Shown here in pieces: positions 53,604-62,447 of a stretch of 64,000 nucleotides of DNA. Below the pieces are notes generated by a model. That model had not been told where the DNA came from and ran no database searches. It saw only the letters and a list, made by a program, of their open reading frames with translations. The stretch's first letter is position 1. Each line of letters starts with the position of its first letter. The position numbers and the translations under genes are program-made. Origin of the DNA: Calothrix sp. NIES-4105 (lineage in GTDB: Bacteria > Cyanobacteriota > Cyanobacteriia > Cyanobacteriales > Nostocaceae); the NCBI RefSeq assembly GCF_002368415.1, contig NZ_AP018290.1, positions 1,305,470 through 1,369,469 on the forward strand, in the 5' to 3' direction.

Positions 53604-53852
53604 ATGTCTGAACATTCTACAAAAGTTACAAGTAGTACTCCTGGACGAACCAGATTTAAAATATCTCCTCAACATCGTAGTCAAGAAGAAATAGAGCGTA
53701 TTGTCGAAAATCTACAGGCGCCACCTTTTGTTGATAGCGTTGAATATAATGAGAAAACAGGCAGTATCCTTGTTCTTCACGATACCAGTGAGGAGGCACT
53801 TCAAGCAATTAAGGATATTATGCAAAATTTAGGTGTTGTTTTCGACGATTAA
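53604..53852 (+). CDS. Small HMA-like (ferredoxin-fold) protein
   Basis: An 82-residue protein: a basic lead with SSTPGRTRFKISPQHRS and a beta-alpha-beta pattern (IERIVENLQAPPFVDSVEYN, GSILVLHDTSEEALQAIKDI) of the HMA2/metal-binding-like fold, but no CxxC metal site. T-P-G-R-x-R-F at the start of the fold is typical of this cyanobacterial group. Function unknown. It follows dapL by 94 bases on the same strand and converges with the DUF4336 gene, overlapping by 4 bases. Confidence 0.72.
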   Translation: MSEHSTKVTSSTPGRTRFKISPQHRSQEEIERIVENLQAPPFVDSVEYNEKTGSILVLHDTSEEALQAIKDIMQNLGVVFDD

Positions 53853-55045
53853 ACCTTTTCTTTTGCGGGTGGCACTATTCGTACTTTTTCTAAAGTATTA
53901 TCGATTACACGCAGAACTTGAAAATCTGCTTCGGGCAAAATAGCTGTATTCGTTAGTGGTTGTTTTTCTAAAAATGCAAACGCTTGTCTAAATTGATATG
54001 GTGTTGCAGCGACTGGCGCCTCCAAATGACAAGGTATAATGCGTTGAAAATCCCATTGTGCCACAATATCCGCCCATTGAAGTGTTTCTATGGGTGCCCG
54101 ATTAAGGATAAGAGCTTGTAAAATGGGTGCTACAAAGATGCGACCATCTGCGTGTAAAGCATCAAAACAACGTTGCCAGTCAGACCTCCACTGAAAAGGG
54201 TATAAACCAAAATAAGCTTTTTTAGAACGGTCGGTAGTTTTGAATGCGTCTTTAAATACATCACCCCATTTGGGAACTTCAAGAACGCTAGGACGAAAGT
54301 AAAAAGCAAACAAAGCAATACGTTGCCATCCTTTACGACGGTTTTCTACTGTGTTGGCAATATTATCAAATGCTTTATCTCTTGCGTGAAATAGTAATGG
54401 ATATGGGTCTAACTGTACTACAGCAGGTGGTTCAGAAGGAATTGAAACGATGGAGTCGGTTACTAAAAGTGTTTTTGAAAGCTTATGGAAAAATGCGACT
54501 TCTGCAAATCTACCGGGGCCAAGTTCTATTGGCCCAAGTATTGCATAATCAAACTCGGATGCAAACGGCGCCTCTTGACTATTTTGTGGTAAAACGTGAG
54601 TACGTTTTGTAGGTAAACCTAACCAACTTAATGGTAAATTAATTGGAAAACTCCATTGACCAGGAGCTACAAAAACTTGTGACGATGGAAAACATTGGGC
54701 AAATGGACCTACAAACACTTTGTGTTCTAGCCCTGAAATTGTCGGCAATATAATGTATTTTACATCACCATGCTTTTCTACTAGTTCAGTGATTAAGCGT
54801 ATACACTCAGGTGTTGGAGCAATCGGCGCATAAACGAGTAAACCGCCTTCACTGAGCTTAATAACTGTCATTCTTACAGGCACGACGACATAGAAGATAC
54901 CTTGAATTTGGTCAAACGTCCAAACTGTATCTTTTACAACCTCTTTACGGATTGTTTGGCGCCTGCCGAATGGGTAAATAGGCAGAGTGTACCAAAAAGA
55001 CCATGAAAAGTCTTGCGGATTAACTAGTTGTGGCTTTACTTCCAT
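53849..55045 (-). CDS. DUF4336 domain protein
   Basis: A 398-residue protein with the DUF4336 layout: FSWSFWYTLPIYPFGRRQTI at the N-terminus, then a metallo-beta-lactamase-like but ligand-poor region (VRMTVIKLSEGGLLVYAPIA, YIILPTISGLEHKVFVGPFA, FHKLSKTLLVTDSIVSIP) and a C-terminal IIPCHLEAPVAATPYQF. Found in cyanobacteria and plants; the role is unknown. It starts at ATG 55045. Confidence 0.85.
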   Translation of the reverse strand: MEVKPQLVNPQDFSWSFWYTLPIYPFGRRQTIRKEVVKDTVWTFDQIQGIFYVVVPVRMTVIKLSEGGLLVYAPIAPTPECIRLITELVEKHGDVKYIILPTISGLEHKVFVGPFAQCFPSSQVFVAPGQWSFPINLPLSWLGLPTKRTHVLPQNSQEAPFASEFDYAILGPIELGPGRFAEVAFFHKLSKTLLVTDSIVSIPSEPPAVVQLDPYPLLFHARDKAFDNIANTVENRRKGWQRIALFAFYFRPSVLEVPKWGDVFKDAFKTTDRSKKAYFGLYPFQWRSDWQRCFDALHADGRIFVAPILQALILNRAPIETLQWADIVAQWDFQRIIPCHLEAPVAATPYQFRQAFAFLEKQPLTNTAILPEADFQVLRVIDNTLEKVRIVPPAKEKV

Positions 55046-55085
55046 TGTGGTTTAACCACTTTTAATTTTCAAACTATATTATAAA

Positions 55086-55198
55086 GGATGGTGCGTTCAG
55101 GGATTGTAATTTTTAGTAGATGGTGCGTGAAGGCTACGGGATTGTAATTTTTAGTAGATGGTGCGTGACGCTACGGGATTGTAATTTTTAGTGGGGCT
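55086..55198. repeat. Three-fold tandem repeat (about 36-38 bp unit)
   Basis: ATGGTGCGT-x-GGGATTGTAATTTTTAGTAG units at about 55086, 55121 and 55158. The last unit forms one arm of the hairpin that ends at 55218. Confidence 0.75.
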
Positions 55199-55218
55199 TT
55201 GTTGTAGCGTCACGCACC
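55160..55218 (-). terminator. Hairpin directly after a secreted-protein gene
   Basis: GGTGCGTGACGCTAC (55160-55174) and its perfect reverse complement (55204-55218), with the second arm abutting the stop codon of the gene at 55219. A strong stem for transcript ending, without a canonical T run. Confidence 0.5.
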
Positions 55219-55998
55219 CTACTCGATGGGTGGGGGGTTGCGGCGAAGTTCGGATTCTGGGAGTGTTGTCATGTTGAATGCTTGCCAATTTGTTCTTACG
55301 TATTTGAATCTGCCCATTCCAATTCCACCGTTAGTTTTGAAATTATCCCACGGCGCCCCTAGGTCTAACCAGTAATCTCCACCCATATTAAGTAAGTAAT
55401 TGGCTCTCCTTGTATCGTTTGGTTTTCTTTTATCGTCTACTACTAGTCTGGCTTGACAGGTGGTAAATACTCCACCGATATCGTTGGGGTTTATAGTACT
55501 TCTTCCATTCTGTGACCAGAAGTGGTAATTATATCCACCTCCTGCTTTAACTGAAACACTGCCATCTTTCTCATTACGAACATCTGGTGATTTGTTTGCA
55601 TCTCCTGCAAAGTCTTCGCGGTATGCTGCACCTTCAACTCCGATTGAACTTTTCAACAGGCGCCATTTTTTATCTTTTTTACTAAGAACATAAGATTTGA
55701 CGTTTCGTATCTGAACGCGGGTATTTTTAGCAGGGTTTCCTTGTTGTGCTTCATATAATTGCCCCCATGCAATCATTGCTTTGAAATTCTTTGGATCATT
55801 TCCCATACCAAGACTTGGACCTTGTGCCCAACTGTAATGTTTGGGAACTCCGTGTGGCGCCGCATCATGCGGTAATTTCATGTCGCTAATAATTGTCGCT
55901 AACGAGTTTATTCTTGGCTGCTGCGCGTCTAGGCTGGTGCCGAAACTAAATATCATCGCGATTACAACAAGAAATAAATAAATTGGCTTGATACGCAT
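55219..55998 (-). CDS. Secreted hypothetical protein, paralogue A
   Basis: A 259-residue exported protein: signal peptide MRIKPIYLFLVVIAMIFSFG with cleavage near DAQ (residues 24-26). The mature part is shared with the adjacent paralogue along its whole length: HDAAPHGVPKHYSWAQGPSL, FKAMIAWGQLYEAQQGNP, NTRVQIRNVKSYVLSKKDKK, GVEGAAYREDFAGDANKSPD, AGGGYNYHFWSQNGRSTINP, GGDYWLDLGAPWDNFKTNGG and WQAFNMTTLPESEL. No catalytic motif or family was recognised; the aromatic and Gly-rich beta pattern suggests a carbohydrate-contacting or envelope role, which is only a guess. Confidence 0.75.
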   Translation of the reverse strand: MRIKPIYLFLVVIAMIFSFGTSLDAQQPRINSLATIISDMKLPHDAAPHGVPKHYSWAQGPSLGMGNDPKNFKAMIAWGQLYEAQQGNPAKNTRVQIRNVKSYVLSKKDKKWRLLKSSIGVEGAAYREDFAGDANKSPDVRNEKDGSVSVKAGGGYNYHFWSQNGRSTINPNDIGGVFTTCQARLVVDDKRKPNDTRRANYLLNMGGDYWLDLGAPWDNFKTNGGIGMGRFKYVRTNWQAFNMTTLPESELRRNPPPIE

Positions 55999-56164
55999 AA
56001 TTATGTAGATGAATTTGTTATCAGAAACACAAATATTGTGTTAGTAAAGCGATACAAATTGACCTCTTAAATATATACTTTGTAACTAAAATTGACTTGC
56101 GTGAAGATACTTATTACTTTATGTTAGATTTGGTGGTCAAGCTTTTCGGCCTGACCTACATTGA

Positions 56165-56977
56165 CTATTCTAGCGGTGGTGGATTTGTAAGAATTTGTTC
56201 TGCTGATAAGGTAGTCATATTAAATGCTTGCCATTCGGTTGTGACGTATTTAAATCTACCTGTTGCAATACCACCATTCGTTTTAAAGTTATCCCAACCA
56301 GTAGTTAAGTCAAGCCAGTAGTCTCCACCTGTATTCAGTAGATAACGTGCTTGTGAACGGTCATCGGGTTGACTTGCATCATCAACAATTAATCTGGCTT
56401 CTACAGTGGTGAAAATACCACCGATGTCCGAAGGATTAATTAATGCTCGACCACCTTGAGTCCAGAAATGATAGTTATATCCTCCTCCGGCTTTTGCTGA
56501 AATACTACCATCAAATTCAGGACGAACATCTGCCTGTTTATTTGCATCTCCTGCAAAATCTTCACGATATGCTGAACCTTCTACTGCTGGTGAACTTTGC
56601 AGCAGGCGCCATTTATTATCTTCTTTGCTTAGAAAGTAAGCTTTGATGTTTCGTATTTGAACGCGCGTATTGGTAGCAGGATTACCTTGTTCTGCTTCAT
56701 ATAACTGTCCCCACGCAATTAAAGCTTTAAAATCTTTAGGATTATTACCCATACCAATTTCAGGCCCATTTGCCCAACTATAATGTTTGGGAACTCCATG
56801 TGGCGCCGCATCTTGGGGTGGTTGCATATCGCTGACAATTGTCGTAACCGAATTGATTACTGAAGTCGCTTTCACTGCTTGTAAGCCAAAACAAAAACTC
56901 AGTAGCATAGATGCCACTGCCGTAAACACGTATATTTTTTTGAACTGCATTTTACTTCGAGTCAATAAAGGTAACAC
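56165..56977 (-). CDS. Secreted hypothetical protein, paralogue B
   Basis: A 270-residue exported paralogue of the gene at 55219 in tandem on the same strand. Signal peptide about residues 9-37 (MQFKKIYVFTAVASMLLSFC, then FGLQAVKA); the frame may really start at that internal Met. Shared segments include QDAAPHGVPKHYSWANGPEI, FKALIAWGQLYEAEQGNPAT, VEGSAYREDFAGDANKQADV, AGGGYNYHFWTQGGRALINP and NTGGDYWLDLTTGWDNFKTN. By eye about two thirds of positions match paralogue A, so the duplication is old compared with that of the peptide genes. Function unknown. Confidence 0.75.
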   Translation of the reverse strand: MLPLLTRSKMQFKKIYVFTAVASMLLSFCFGLQAVKATSVINSVTTIVSDMQPPQDAAPHGVPKHYSWANGPEIGMGNNPKDFKALIAWGQLYEAEQGNPATNTRVQIRNIKAYFLSKEDNKWRLLQSSPAVEGSAYREDFAGDANKQADVRPEFDGSISAKAGGGYNYHFWTQGGRALINPSDIGGIFTTVEARLIVDDASQPDDRSQARYLLNTGGDYWLDLTTGWDNFKTNGGIATGRFKYVTTEWQAFNMTTLSAEQILTNPPPLE

Positions 56978-57164
56978 CTTTCATCTGACGAAATTCTTGG
57001 TAAAAATGTTGCAGGGTTTACGTTTGATTACCAAGAATAAACTAAAAAAATACTTATCACAATCAATAACACTGAAATACTGAGTATTATTTAGATTATA
57101 AAAGCAAATTCAAGCATTTTGTCTAAATGCCTCAGATAATACACTAAATTCTGCATAAATAAAG

Positions 57165-57192
57165 GTAGAGACGTTACATGTAACGTCTCTAC
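57165..57192. repeat. 28-bp perfect palindrome (GTAGAGACGTTACAT arm)
   Basis: Same outer arm (GTAGAGACG) as the 421 and 51604 elements, but the inner arm is TTACAT instead of CGAT, with palindromy kept. Lies just after the LysR gene stop. Confidence 0.8.
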
Positions 57193-57244
57193 AAGTATAT
57201 ATATTGTATAAACACGTAATATGTTGTATTATCAGAAACCAGTA

Positions 57245-58237
57245 CTAGGCTGCAATATATTGGTTGTAACTGTAATTGTGTAAAGTGTAATTTGAAATCA
57301 ATTTACAACCACTCATTTCAGTATCCGAGCAACCCCTGGAGATTTCTAGCAGAAACTGCAAATAAGTTTTGGCGAGCGTAGATAAATACTTTTTCGCTGG
57401 ATATACTACATACCACTGGCGCCGGATTGGGAAATATTCAACGTCAAGAGTTGTAAGTTGAGTGATAGGGTTTGAAATCAGAGATTGACGAGGAAGAACT
57501 GAAATTCCCAAACCATCAGCAACAAACTCTTGAATCATTTCATTATTGTTCAATTCCATCTTAACTCGCACATTAATATCATGCTCTAGAAAAATATTTT
57601 GCACTTGATTACGAGTAGCGGAACCAACTTCACGCATGATAAAAGCTTCATCTTTTAAACGATTAATTGAAATCTTCTTTTCTTTAGCTAATGGGTGAGA
57701 AGTTGATGCGACAACAACTAACTCGTCTTGAAAAAATGGGTAACTTTCAACATCAACAAACTTTGGTATTTCGCTGACTATATATAAGTCATCTAGATTA
57801 TTTACCATACGTTCAGCAATTCCGCAATGATTTGCCAAGTTCAACGAAACATCTATATTTGGATATCGCTGGCTAAATTCTCCTAAAGTAAACGGAATAA
57901 TATATTTCGTTGTCGTTAACCCTGATAATCGCAATTTACCTTGCTTCAAAGTTTGTAAATCAGCCAATTTCTCTTCAAACTGATCCATTGTATTGAAGAT
58001 TTTATCGCATGTTGCGATTAATTCCTTTCCAGCTAAACTAGGACTGATATTTTTACCTATTTTATCAAATAACGTTAAACCAAGCGCTTGAGCTAATTTC
58101 TTCACTTGCATACAAACTGCGGGTTGGGAAAGAAATAGCTCTTGGCCTGCACGAGTAAAACTGCCAAATTTCACAACTGTGTAAAAAATTTTTAGTTGAT
58201 ATAACGTTGCTTGGTCTAGCATTAATTCTTGTCGCAT
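57245..58237 (-). CDS. LysR-family transcriptional regulator
   Basis: About 330 residues from ATG 58237 (MRQELMLDQATLYQLKIFYT); the frame is open to 58282. The N-terminal winged HTH (FYTVVKFGSFTRAGQELFLS QPAVCMQVKKLAQALGLTLF) is classic LysR, followed by a periplasmic-binding-like effector domain (LSGLTTTKYIIPFTLGEFSQ, VVVASTSHPLA, EFVADGLGISVLP). It resembles CbbR/RbcR-type cyanobacterial regulators of carbon metabolism, but the target cannot be assigned. It lies 290 bases downstream of the aldo/keto reductase gene on the same strand. Confidence 0.9.
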   Translation of the reverse strand: MRQELMLDQATLYQLKIFYTVVKFGSFTRAGQELFLSQPAVCMQVKKLAQALGLTLFDKIGKNISPSLAGKELIATCDKIFNTMDQFEEKLADLQTLKQGKLRLSGLTTTKYIIPFTLGEFSQRYPNIDVSLNLANHCGIAERMVNNLDDLYIVSEIPKFVDVESYPFFQDELVVVASTSHPLAKEKKISINRLKDEAFIMREVGSATRNQVQNIFLEHDINVRVKMELNNNEMIQEFVADGLGISVLPRQSLISNPITQLTTLDVEYFPIRRQWYVVYPAKKYLSTLAKTYLQFLLEISRGCSDTEMSGCKLISNYTLHNYSYNQYIAA

Positions 58238-58527
58238 AGCTACCTTAACTTTAAGAGCGAGTATTAATTTTGATTTTCTCAAGCGGGAACTAACAGTACT
58301 TATAGACCCAATGCACCGTTTACCACTTAACCTAAAACTATTGACCTAATCTATTTTTATAGATTCAGATATAAAGCTTAAGATTTTCTTTATTTTTACT
58401 TTTATGTTGTATCACAATAGTTTAGCGACTTAGAGAAAATCGTTACATTTCTTTACATTATTTTCTTTTTATTTGGTGTACGGAGGGAGGTGCCAGTCTT
58501 TTTAATTCGAGAAGAAATATCAATAAA

Positions 58528-59517
58528 TTACTTAGTTTGAAAGATATTTTGCACCATCTTTTTATTTAAACTGGCTGCAATTTTATCTAACTCTTCAACT
58601 TCGGCATTATCCAATAACCAACCGATGGCGCCGATATTTTGTTGTGCTTGTTGTGGAGATTTGGCGCCTGGTATTGGGATAGTTCCTTTCTTTATGCACC
58701 AGTTAATTGCAATCTGGGATAAAGATTTATTTCTAGCTTGGGAAATTTCACGCATACATTCTAATAATGGTTTCATTCCCGGTAATAATTGCTTGCAAGC
58801 CAAACCGCGAATTCCTTTGGGGTAATAACTTTCAGAATATTTTCCAGTTAGTAGACCCAAAGCAAGTGGACTGTAAGCGATTAATTTAATACCAAGCTCA
58901 TCACAAACTTCTTTTAACCCTAATTCTGTTACAGGATAAGTAGATAATAAAGAGTACTGAACTTGCAGCGTACTAATTGGTATTCCTCTTTGAGTGAATA
59001 ATAAATTATGTGCCCATTTTAAACGCTTTGTTCCGTAATTAGATAATCCTACACTTTTAACTAACCCTTGCTCGTACAAATCACCCAATCCATTTAGAAG
59101 CGCGCGTTCTTGCCAAGGTGCATAATTAGCAGTTGACCAATGCATTTGCACTAAATCAATATTTCTACCAAGACGTTTTGCACTTATCTTACCAGCAGAC
59201 ACCATCGACTGACGAGTTAACCTCCAAGGATAAGCAGCAAGTTTGGTTGCGATACAGATATTTTCCTTATTGACACCGTTTGGGTCATTGCAATATGCTT
59301 GAGAAAACTGTCCTAAAAGTTGTTCGCTGCGACCATTAAGTTTACCAGTACCATAAGAATCACCCGTATCGAACAAAGTAACACCGTTTGACACACACAA
59401 ATTAAAAACAGCTTGTAAATCATTGTCCATACGAGTATCGTATCCCCAGAGCAAGCGGTTTCCCCATGCCCAAGTTCCACAACCCATAATTGGAAGAGTG
59501 ATTTGGTGCGAGTGCAT
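58528..59517 (-). CDS. Aldo/keto reductase
   Basis: A 329-residue NADPH-dependent TIM-barrel oxidoreductase. The catalytic tetrad is visible as FDTGDSYGTGKLNGRSE (Asp, Tyr), ATKLAAYPW (Lys) and LVQMHWST (His). GLSNYGTKRLKWAH, YSPLALGLLTGKYS and IPIPGAKSPQQAQQN are typical cofactor and loop regions. The layout resembles plant and cyanobacterial pyridoxal-reductase-like or general stress AKRs; the substrate is unknown. It starts at ATG 59517. Confidence 0.9.
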   Translation of the reverse strand: MHSHQITLPIMGCGTWAWGNRLLWGYDTRMDNDLQAVFNLCVSNGVTLFDTGDSYGTGKLNGRSEQLLGQFSQAYCNDPNGVNKENICIATKLAAYPWRLTRQSMVSAGKISAKRLGRNIDLVQMHWSTANYAPWQERALLNGLGDLYEQGLVKSVGLSNYGTKRLKWAHNLLFTQRGIPISTLQVQYSLLSTYPVTELGLKEVCDELGIKLIAYSPLALGLLTGKYSESYYPKGIRGLACKQLLPGMKPLLECMREISQARNKSLSQIAINWCIKKGTIPIPGAKSPQQAQQNIGAIGWLLDNAEVEELDKIAASLNKKMVQNIFQTK

Positions 59518-59563
59518 TGTCTAGTAATTAAATAACATTAATATTTTACCTTATAGTGAGCTA

Positions 59564-60382
59564 TTAACTCTGGCATTGAGGGCAATAATAAATACGTCTA
59601 CTACCAAACATACGTTTAATAATTGTCGTACTGCAAATGTGACAAGGTTGATTTTCTCTACCAAAGACCCAGTGACGATAAGCTTGACGTGGTTGGCCTG
59701 CGGCTTTGAGTTTATTCGCAATTGTAATATCGTTTGTAATTCCCTTAGTAAAATAAGATTTACGGGGAATAACAATTGCCATTTCTGCTAATTTTTCGAG
59801 TTGCATAGTAGTGCAGTCAACTGGACGTAGTGAAGGATTTATACGTGCTACAAATAAAACTTCGCTACGAAGATAATTACCTAACCCGCAGAGGAATTGT
59901 TGATTTAGTAATAATGATGCTAATCCACGACGGTAAAATTGTTGATCAAGAAAACGCGCGTGGACTTGTTCGATAGTTGTTGCTTCATCTAATACATCGG
60001 GACCAAGACTCTTTAGAAATGGATGTACAGCAATTTCCGCATCGTTGAGAACTGCTATATCTGATGCGCTATATAATAAAGCTGACTTTTTCTCGGTATG
60101 AATCGCTAAACGTAATTGTCTATTAGTAGTCGGATAGCTCTTTGCCGCGCGAATATGCCACACACCATATAGTTGATTGTGACTATATATACTAAGTGAA
60201 TTGCTAAATCGGATTAATAATGCTTTGCCTTTAGGTTTGACAGAAACAACTTGTTGACTAGCCAGAATTTTTTCAAACTCTTTTAACGTATCAAAGGCAA
60301 AAAATATATCAGTGATAGGCAAGTTGCAAATAGCTTTGGCTATTTTATCAGCTGCTAATTTAATCTCAGGTCCTTCAGGCAT
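59564..60382 (-). CDS. nei: Fpg/Nei-family DNA glycosylase (endonuclease VIII-like)
   Basis: A bifunctional glycosylase/AP lyase for oxidised bases, 272 residues. MPEGPEIKLAADKI at the start gives the catalytic Pro2 and Glu3; the conserved Lys is in VKPKGKALLIRF near residue 52; the H2TH region is LLNQQFLCGLGNYLRSEVLF near 158-177; and the C-terminal zinc finger is CHICSTT...CPQC. The Tyr-rich YSHNQLYG segment and the sequence overall are closer to Nei than to MutM. It starts at ATG 60382. Works in base-excision repair with the photolyase 38 kb away, without any operon link. Confidence 0.92.
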   Translation of the reverse strand: MPEGPEIKLAADKIAKAICNLPITDIFFAFDTLKEFEKILASQQVVSVKPKGKALLIRFSNSLSIYSHNQLYGVWHIRAAKSYPTTNRQLRLAIHTEKKSALLYSASDIAVLNDAEIAVHPFLKSLGPDVLDEATTIEQVHARFLDQQFYRRGLASLLLNQQFLCGLGNYLRSEVLFVARINPSLRPVDCTTMQLEKLAEMAIVIPRKSYFTKGITNDITIANKLKAAGQPRQAYRHWVFGRENQPCHICSTTIIKRMFGSRRIYYCPQCQS

Positions 60383-60699
60383 GTGATAATTCTATCTACA
60401 CATAAAAATTTCACCTTAACTATTGATGCCTCAATAACTGGGGCACCTACATAGGTGTATAGTTCTTTTATTCTCTCAGATTTTAGTCGTAAATGCTCAA
60501 GTTTCGATAAATTTGTTCATGACGACACGGAAGTACCAATTTAATTTTGTGGCGCCTTTTAGTCTAAACTTCAAGCTATAACCAAGCGCCGAGAAATTGA
60601 TAATAAAATGTAAGCTTTATGTACTCTGTAATTGATTGAATCAACTACGAAGTACATAAAGAAGACGCTCCTAAACACCAGAAAGCTTGAATTTTAATC
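60383..60699. other. Intergenic region with hairpin
   Basis: 317 bases between nei and the Uma2 gene. It holds an inverted repeat CTTTATGTACT (60615-60625) with its exact reverse complement (60651-60661), 39 bases after the Uma2 stop on the minus strand, a possible transcript end. No gene was seen. Confidence 0.6.
60615..60661 (-). terminator. Hairpin downstream of the Uma2 gene
   Basis: 11-bp perfect arms around a 25-base loop. No T tract, so the terminator role is tentative. Confidence 0.4.
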
Positions 60700-61479
60700 C
60701 TAGGGTTCAGGTAAGTCACCAAATTGTTCTCGGTAACGAGCTAGTAATGCTTGTAACTCGGACGCGCGTTGACTTTCTTGTTCCGCGCGTTGACGTTCTT
60801 GTTCCGCACGTTGACTTTCTTGTTCCGCACGTTGACGTTCTTGTTCCGCAAGCGCTTCTGCTTCCATACGACGTAGAGTTTCCGTTCGTAGCGCTTCGAC
60901 TAACTCATCGGATACCAGAAGCTTTTCGCCATTATCCAAACGGTAAAAACCAATTAGTTTGCCTTCGACTTCCAAACGTAATTGCAATACTTCGCTACAA
61001 TTATTTGTGGTGCGCTCATAACCATGTTCGCACAATTTATAACCGATTAATTGCTCTTCTATCCATTCGCCTTTTGGGTCGAATAACCAATATTCCTGTA
61101 TTTCAAGCTTTTCATAAAGGTCTTTCTTACCTTCTTGGTCTTCCTTCTGCGTACCTGGTGAAGTCATTTCAAATACGACTTTTGGTACTTGCTTTTCTTC
61201 CCAAATATAATAACTATCTCGTCCGCCTGGTTCTACATCGTAAATAACCATAACATCCGGCGCCACTCTTAATTTGGGAAAACCTTCTGCATAAAATAAA
61301 AATTGATTTGCTAAAACTGTTGCCCGACGACCCTGAAGGTAAAGTCTCAAAACTTCTAGCGTCGTCAAAATGGCAAACAAATGGTCGTATGTCTCTGCCA
61401 CTGGTTCTCCGTCACCGCTGGGATAAAATATTTGATTTATTTCTTGTTCTGGTTGGGATGTTGCAATATATGTAGTCAT
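60700..61479 (-). CDS. Uma2-family endonuclease-like protein (DUF820)
   Basis: A 259-residue protein with the restriction-endonuclease-like Uma2 fold abundant in cyanobacteria: RVAPDVMVIYDV (Asp), KVVFEMTSPG (Glu), KKDLYEKLEIQEYWLFDPKG (Lys and Tyr). The C-terminal 60 residues are a coiled coil of AEQERQR and AEQESQR heptads encoded by a near-perfect tandem DNA repeat at 60765-60850. Biological role is unsettled for the family. It starts at ATG 61479. Confidence 0.87.
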   Translation of the reverse strand: MTTYIATSQPEQEINQIFYPSGDGEPVAETYDHLFAILTTLEVLRLYLQGRRATVLANQFLFYAEGFPKLRVAPDVMVIYDVEPGGRDSYYIWEEKQVPKVVFEMTSPGTQKEDQEGKKDLYEKLEIQEYWLFDPKGEWIEEQLIGYKLCEHGYERTTNNCSEVLQLRLEVEGKLIGFYRLDNGEKLLVSDELVEALRTETLRRMEAEALAEQERQRAEQESQRAEQERQRAEQESQRASELQALLARYREQFGDLPEP

Positions 61480-61739
61480 GGCGCCGCCCAGTTAATTTGA
61501 AACTTTTGTACTATTATACTCGTTATATAGATTCGCGAAAACATCTTTTTTTGCGGCATAGCACACCTGCTTTGAAGTAACTTAGTAGTAAATTACTATG
61601 AAAATCTAAATTACTAAAATAGGTTGTGTGCCAGATATTAATCCGTCACTTTTAGTTGATGAGAAAACGTGAACAACGTTGCGATGGTTCATTATGATAG
61701 ATAATAAAAGTAAAAATTGTCTTATTTAAGATCAACAAC

Positions 61740-61896
61740 ATGAAAATTACATCTGAAGGTCAAATAACTATCCCCCCCAGAAATACAAGAACAATTAGGG
61801 CTTACACCTAACACAGAAGTAGAATTTGAAGTGATTGGAGACGCAGTTCACTGTAAAAAAGCTAAAGCAAACCTTAATCATGGTAAAAGCTTACCT
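61740..61896 (+). pseudogene. AbrB/MazE-type antitoxin, frameshifted and cut short
   Basis: ATG 61740 opens MKITSEGQITIPP, the swapped-hairpin AbrB antitoxin start, but the C7 tract at 61772-61778 shifts the frame to an early stop. Dropping one C gives PEIQEQLGLTPNTEVEFEVI, then GDAVHCKKAKANLNHGKSL, a normal continuation. The frame then runs into a duplicated tail of the ABC transporter gene instead of its own C-terminus and toxin partner. It is a remnant, unless the C7 count is a read error. Confidence 0.75.
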
Positions 61897-62015
61897 CGAC
61901 CTAACCTACGTATTTAATGCTTTTGCAAGCAGAGGTGCCGCAGCAAGTAGAGTTTGGGTATATGGGTGTTGGGGGTTAGCGAAAATTTCTTTGGTGGCGC
62001 CAAGTTTGATAATTT
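61893..62015. repeat. Duplicated 3' end of the peptide ABC ATPase gene (copy 1)
   Basis: About 120 bases that match 62427-62550 with roughly 85-90% identity, including the codons for the last 30 residues or so of the ABC ATPase but without its promoter or start. Confidence 0.8.
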
Positions 62016-62066
62016 ATTAAAAAAGACACAAATTGGTTTATTAATTTTTAAAACTCATCAGCTTAG

Positions 62067-62306
62067 TTATTCTTTTGCCGCAAGTTGAATCTTCAGGATT
62101 TTATTTTGTTCTCTAAGTACCCCAAGTGAATCAATCTGACAATCGTCAAAAGTCACAGAATCTACATCAATGAAATTTGATATTGCCAGTTCAATAACTA
62201 CTTCAGGAGGAAGTTGAGTCTCTTTGGAATATTCGTCTATTGCTTGCCTAATACGTTCTGGCAAGTAGTCTAAAACATTTTTAAGTGCGTTTGCTTCGGT
62301 TTGCAT
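62067..62306 (-). CDS. Small hypothetical protein (RHH-like)
   Basis: A 79-residue protein: NVLDYLPERIRQAIDEYSKE followed by LPPEVVIELAISNFID has the look of a ribbon-helix-helix or small helical regulator, and the C-terminus (VLREQNKILKIQLAAKE) is a short helix. The family is not recognised. It lies between the two copies of the ABC tail duplication, so it may have arrived with that rearrangement. It starts at ATG 62306. Confidence 0.6.
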   Translation of the reverse strand: MQTEANALKNVLDYLPERIRQAIDEYSKETQLPPEVVIELAISNFIDVDSVTFDDCQIDSLGVLREQNKILKIQLAAKE

Positions 62307-62413
62307 AGCTATTTACTCAGACAATGGAATTCTAGTGTTATATATCAGTTTGTCAATTTTTTAAAGAATTAGAATGTTGATGGAGCGTGACTTGTAGGTT
62401 TTCAATTTTTGTA

Positions 62414-62438
62414 GTTGGGTCTTGTTCCTTGACCCAAC
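62414..62438. repeat. GTTGGGT/ACCCAAC inverted repeat
   Basis: 7-bp arms around 11 bases, ten bases beyond the stop of the ABC ATPase gene on the minus strand. The same family as 14005 and 34844. Confidence 0.55.
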
Positions 62439-62447
62439 CTACATATT

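Noticed and set aside
60687-61247. 186-residue plus-strand frame with VPHVD repeats
   Set aside because: Mirror of the Uma2 coiled-coil tandem repeat on the opposite strand.
61835-62020. 61-residue plus-strand frame
   Set aside because: It reads across the antitoxin remnant and the antisense of the duplicated ABC tail, so it is not a gene.
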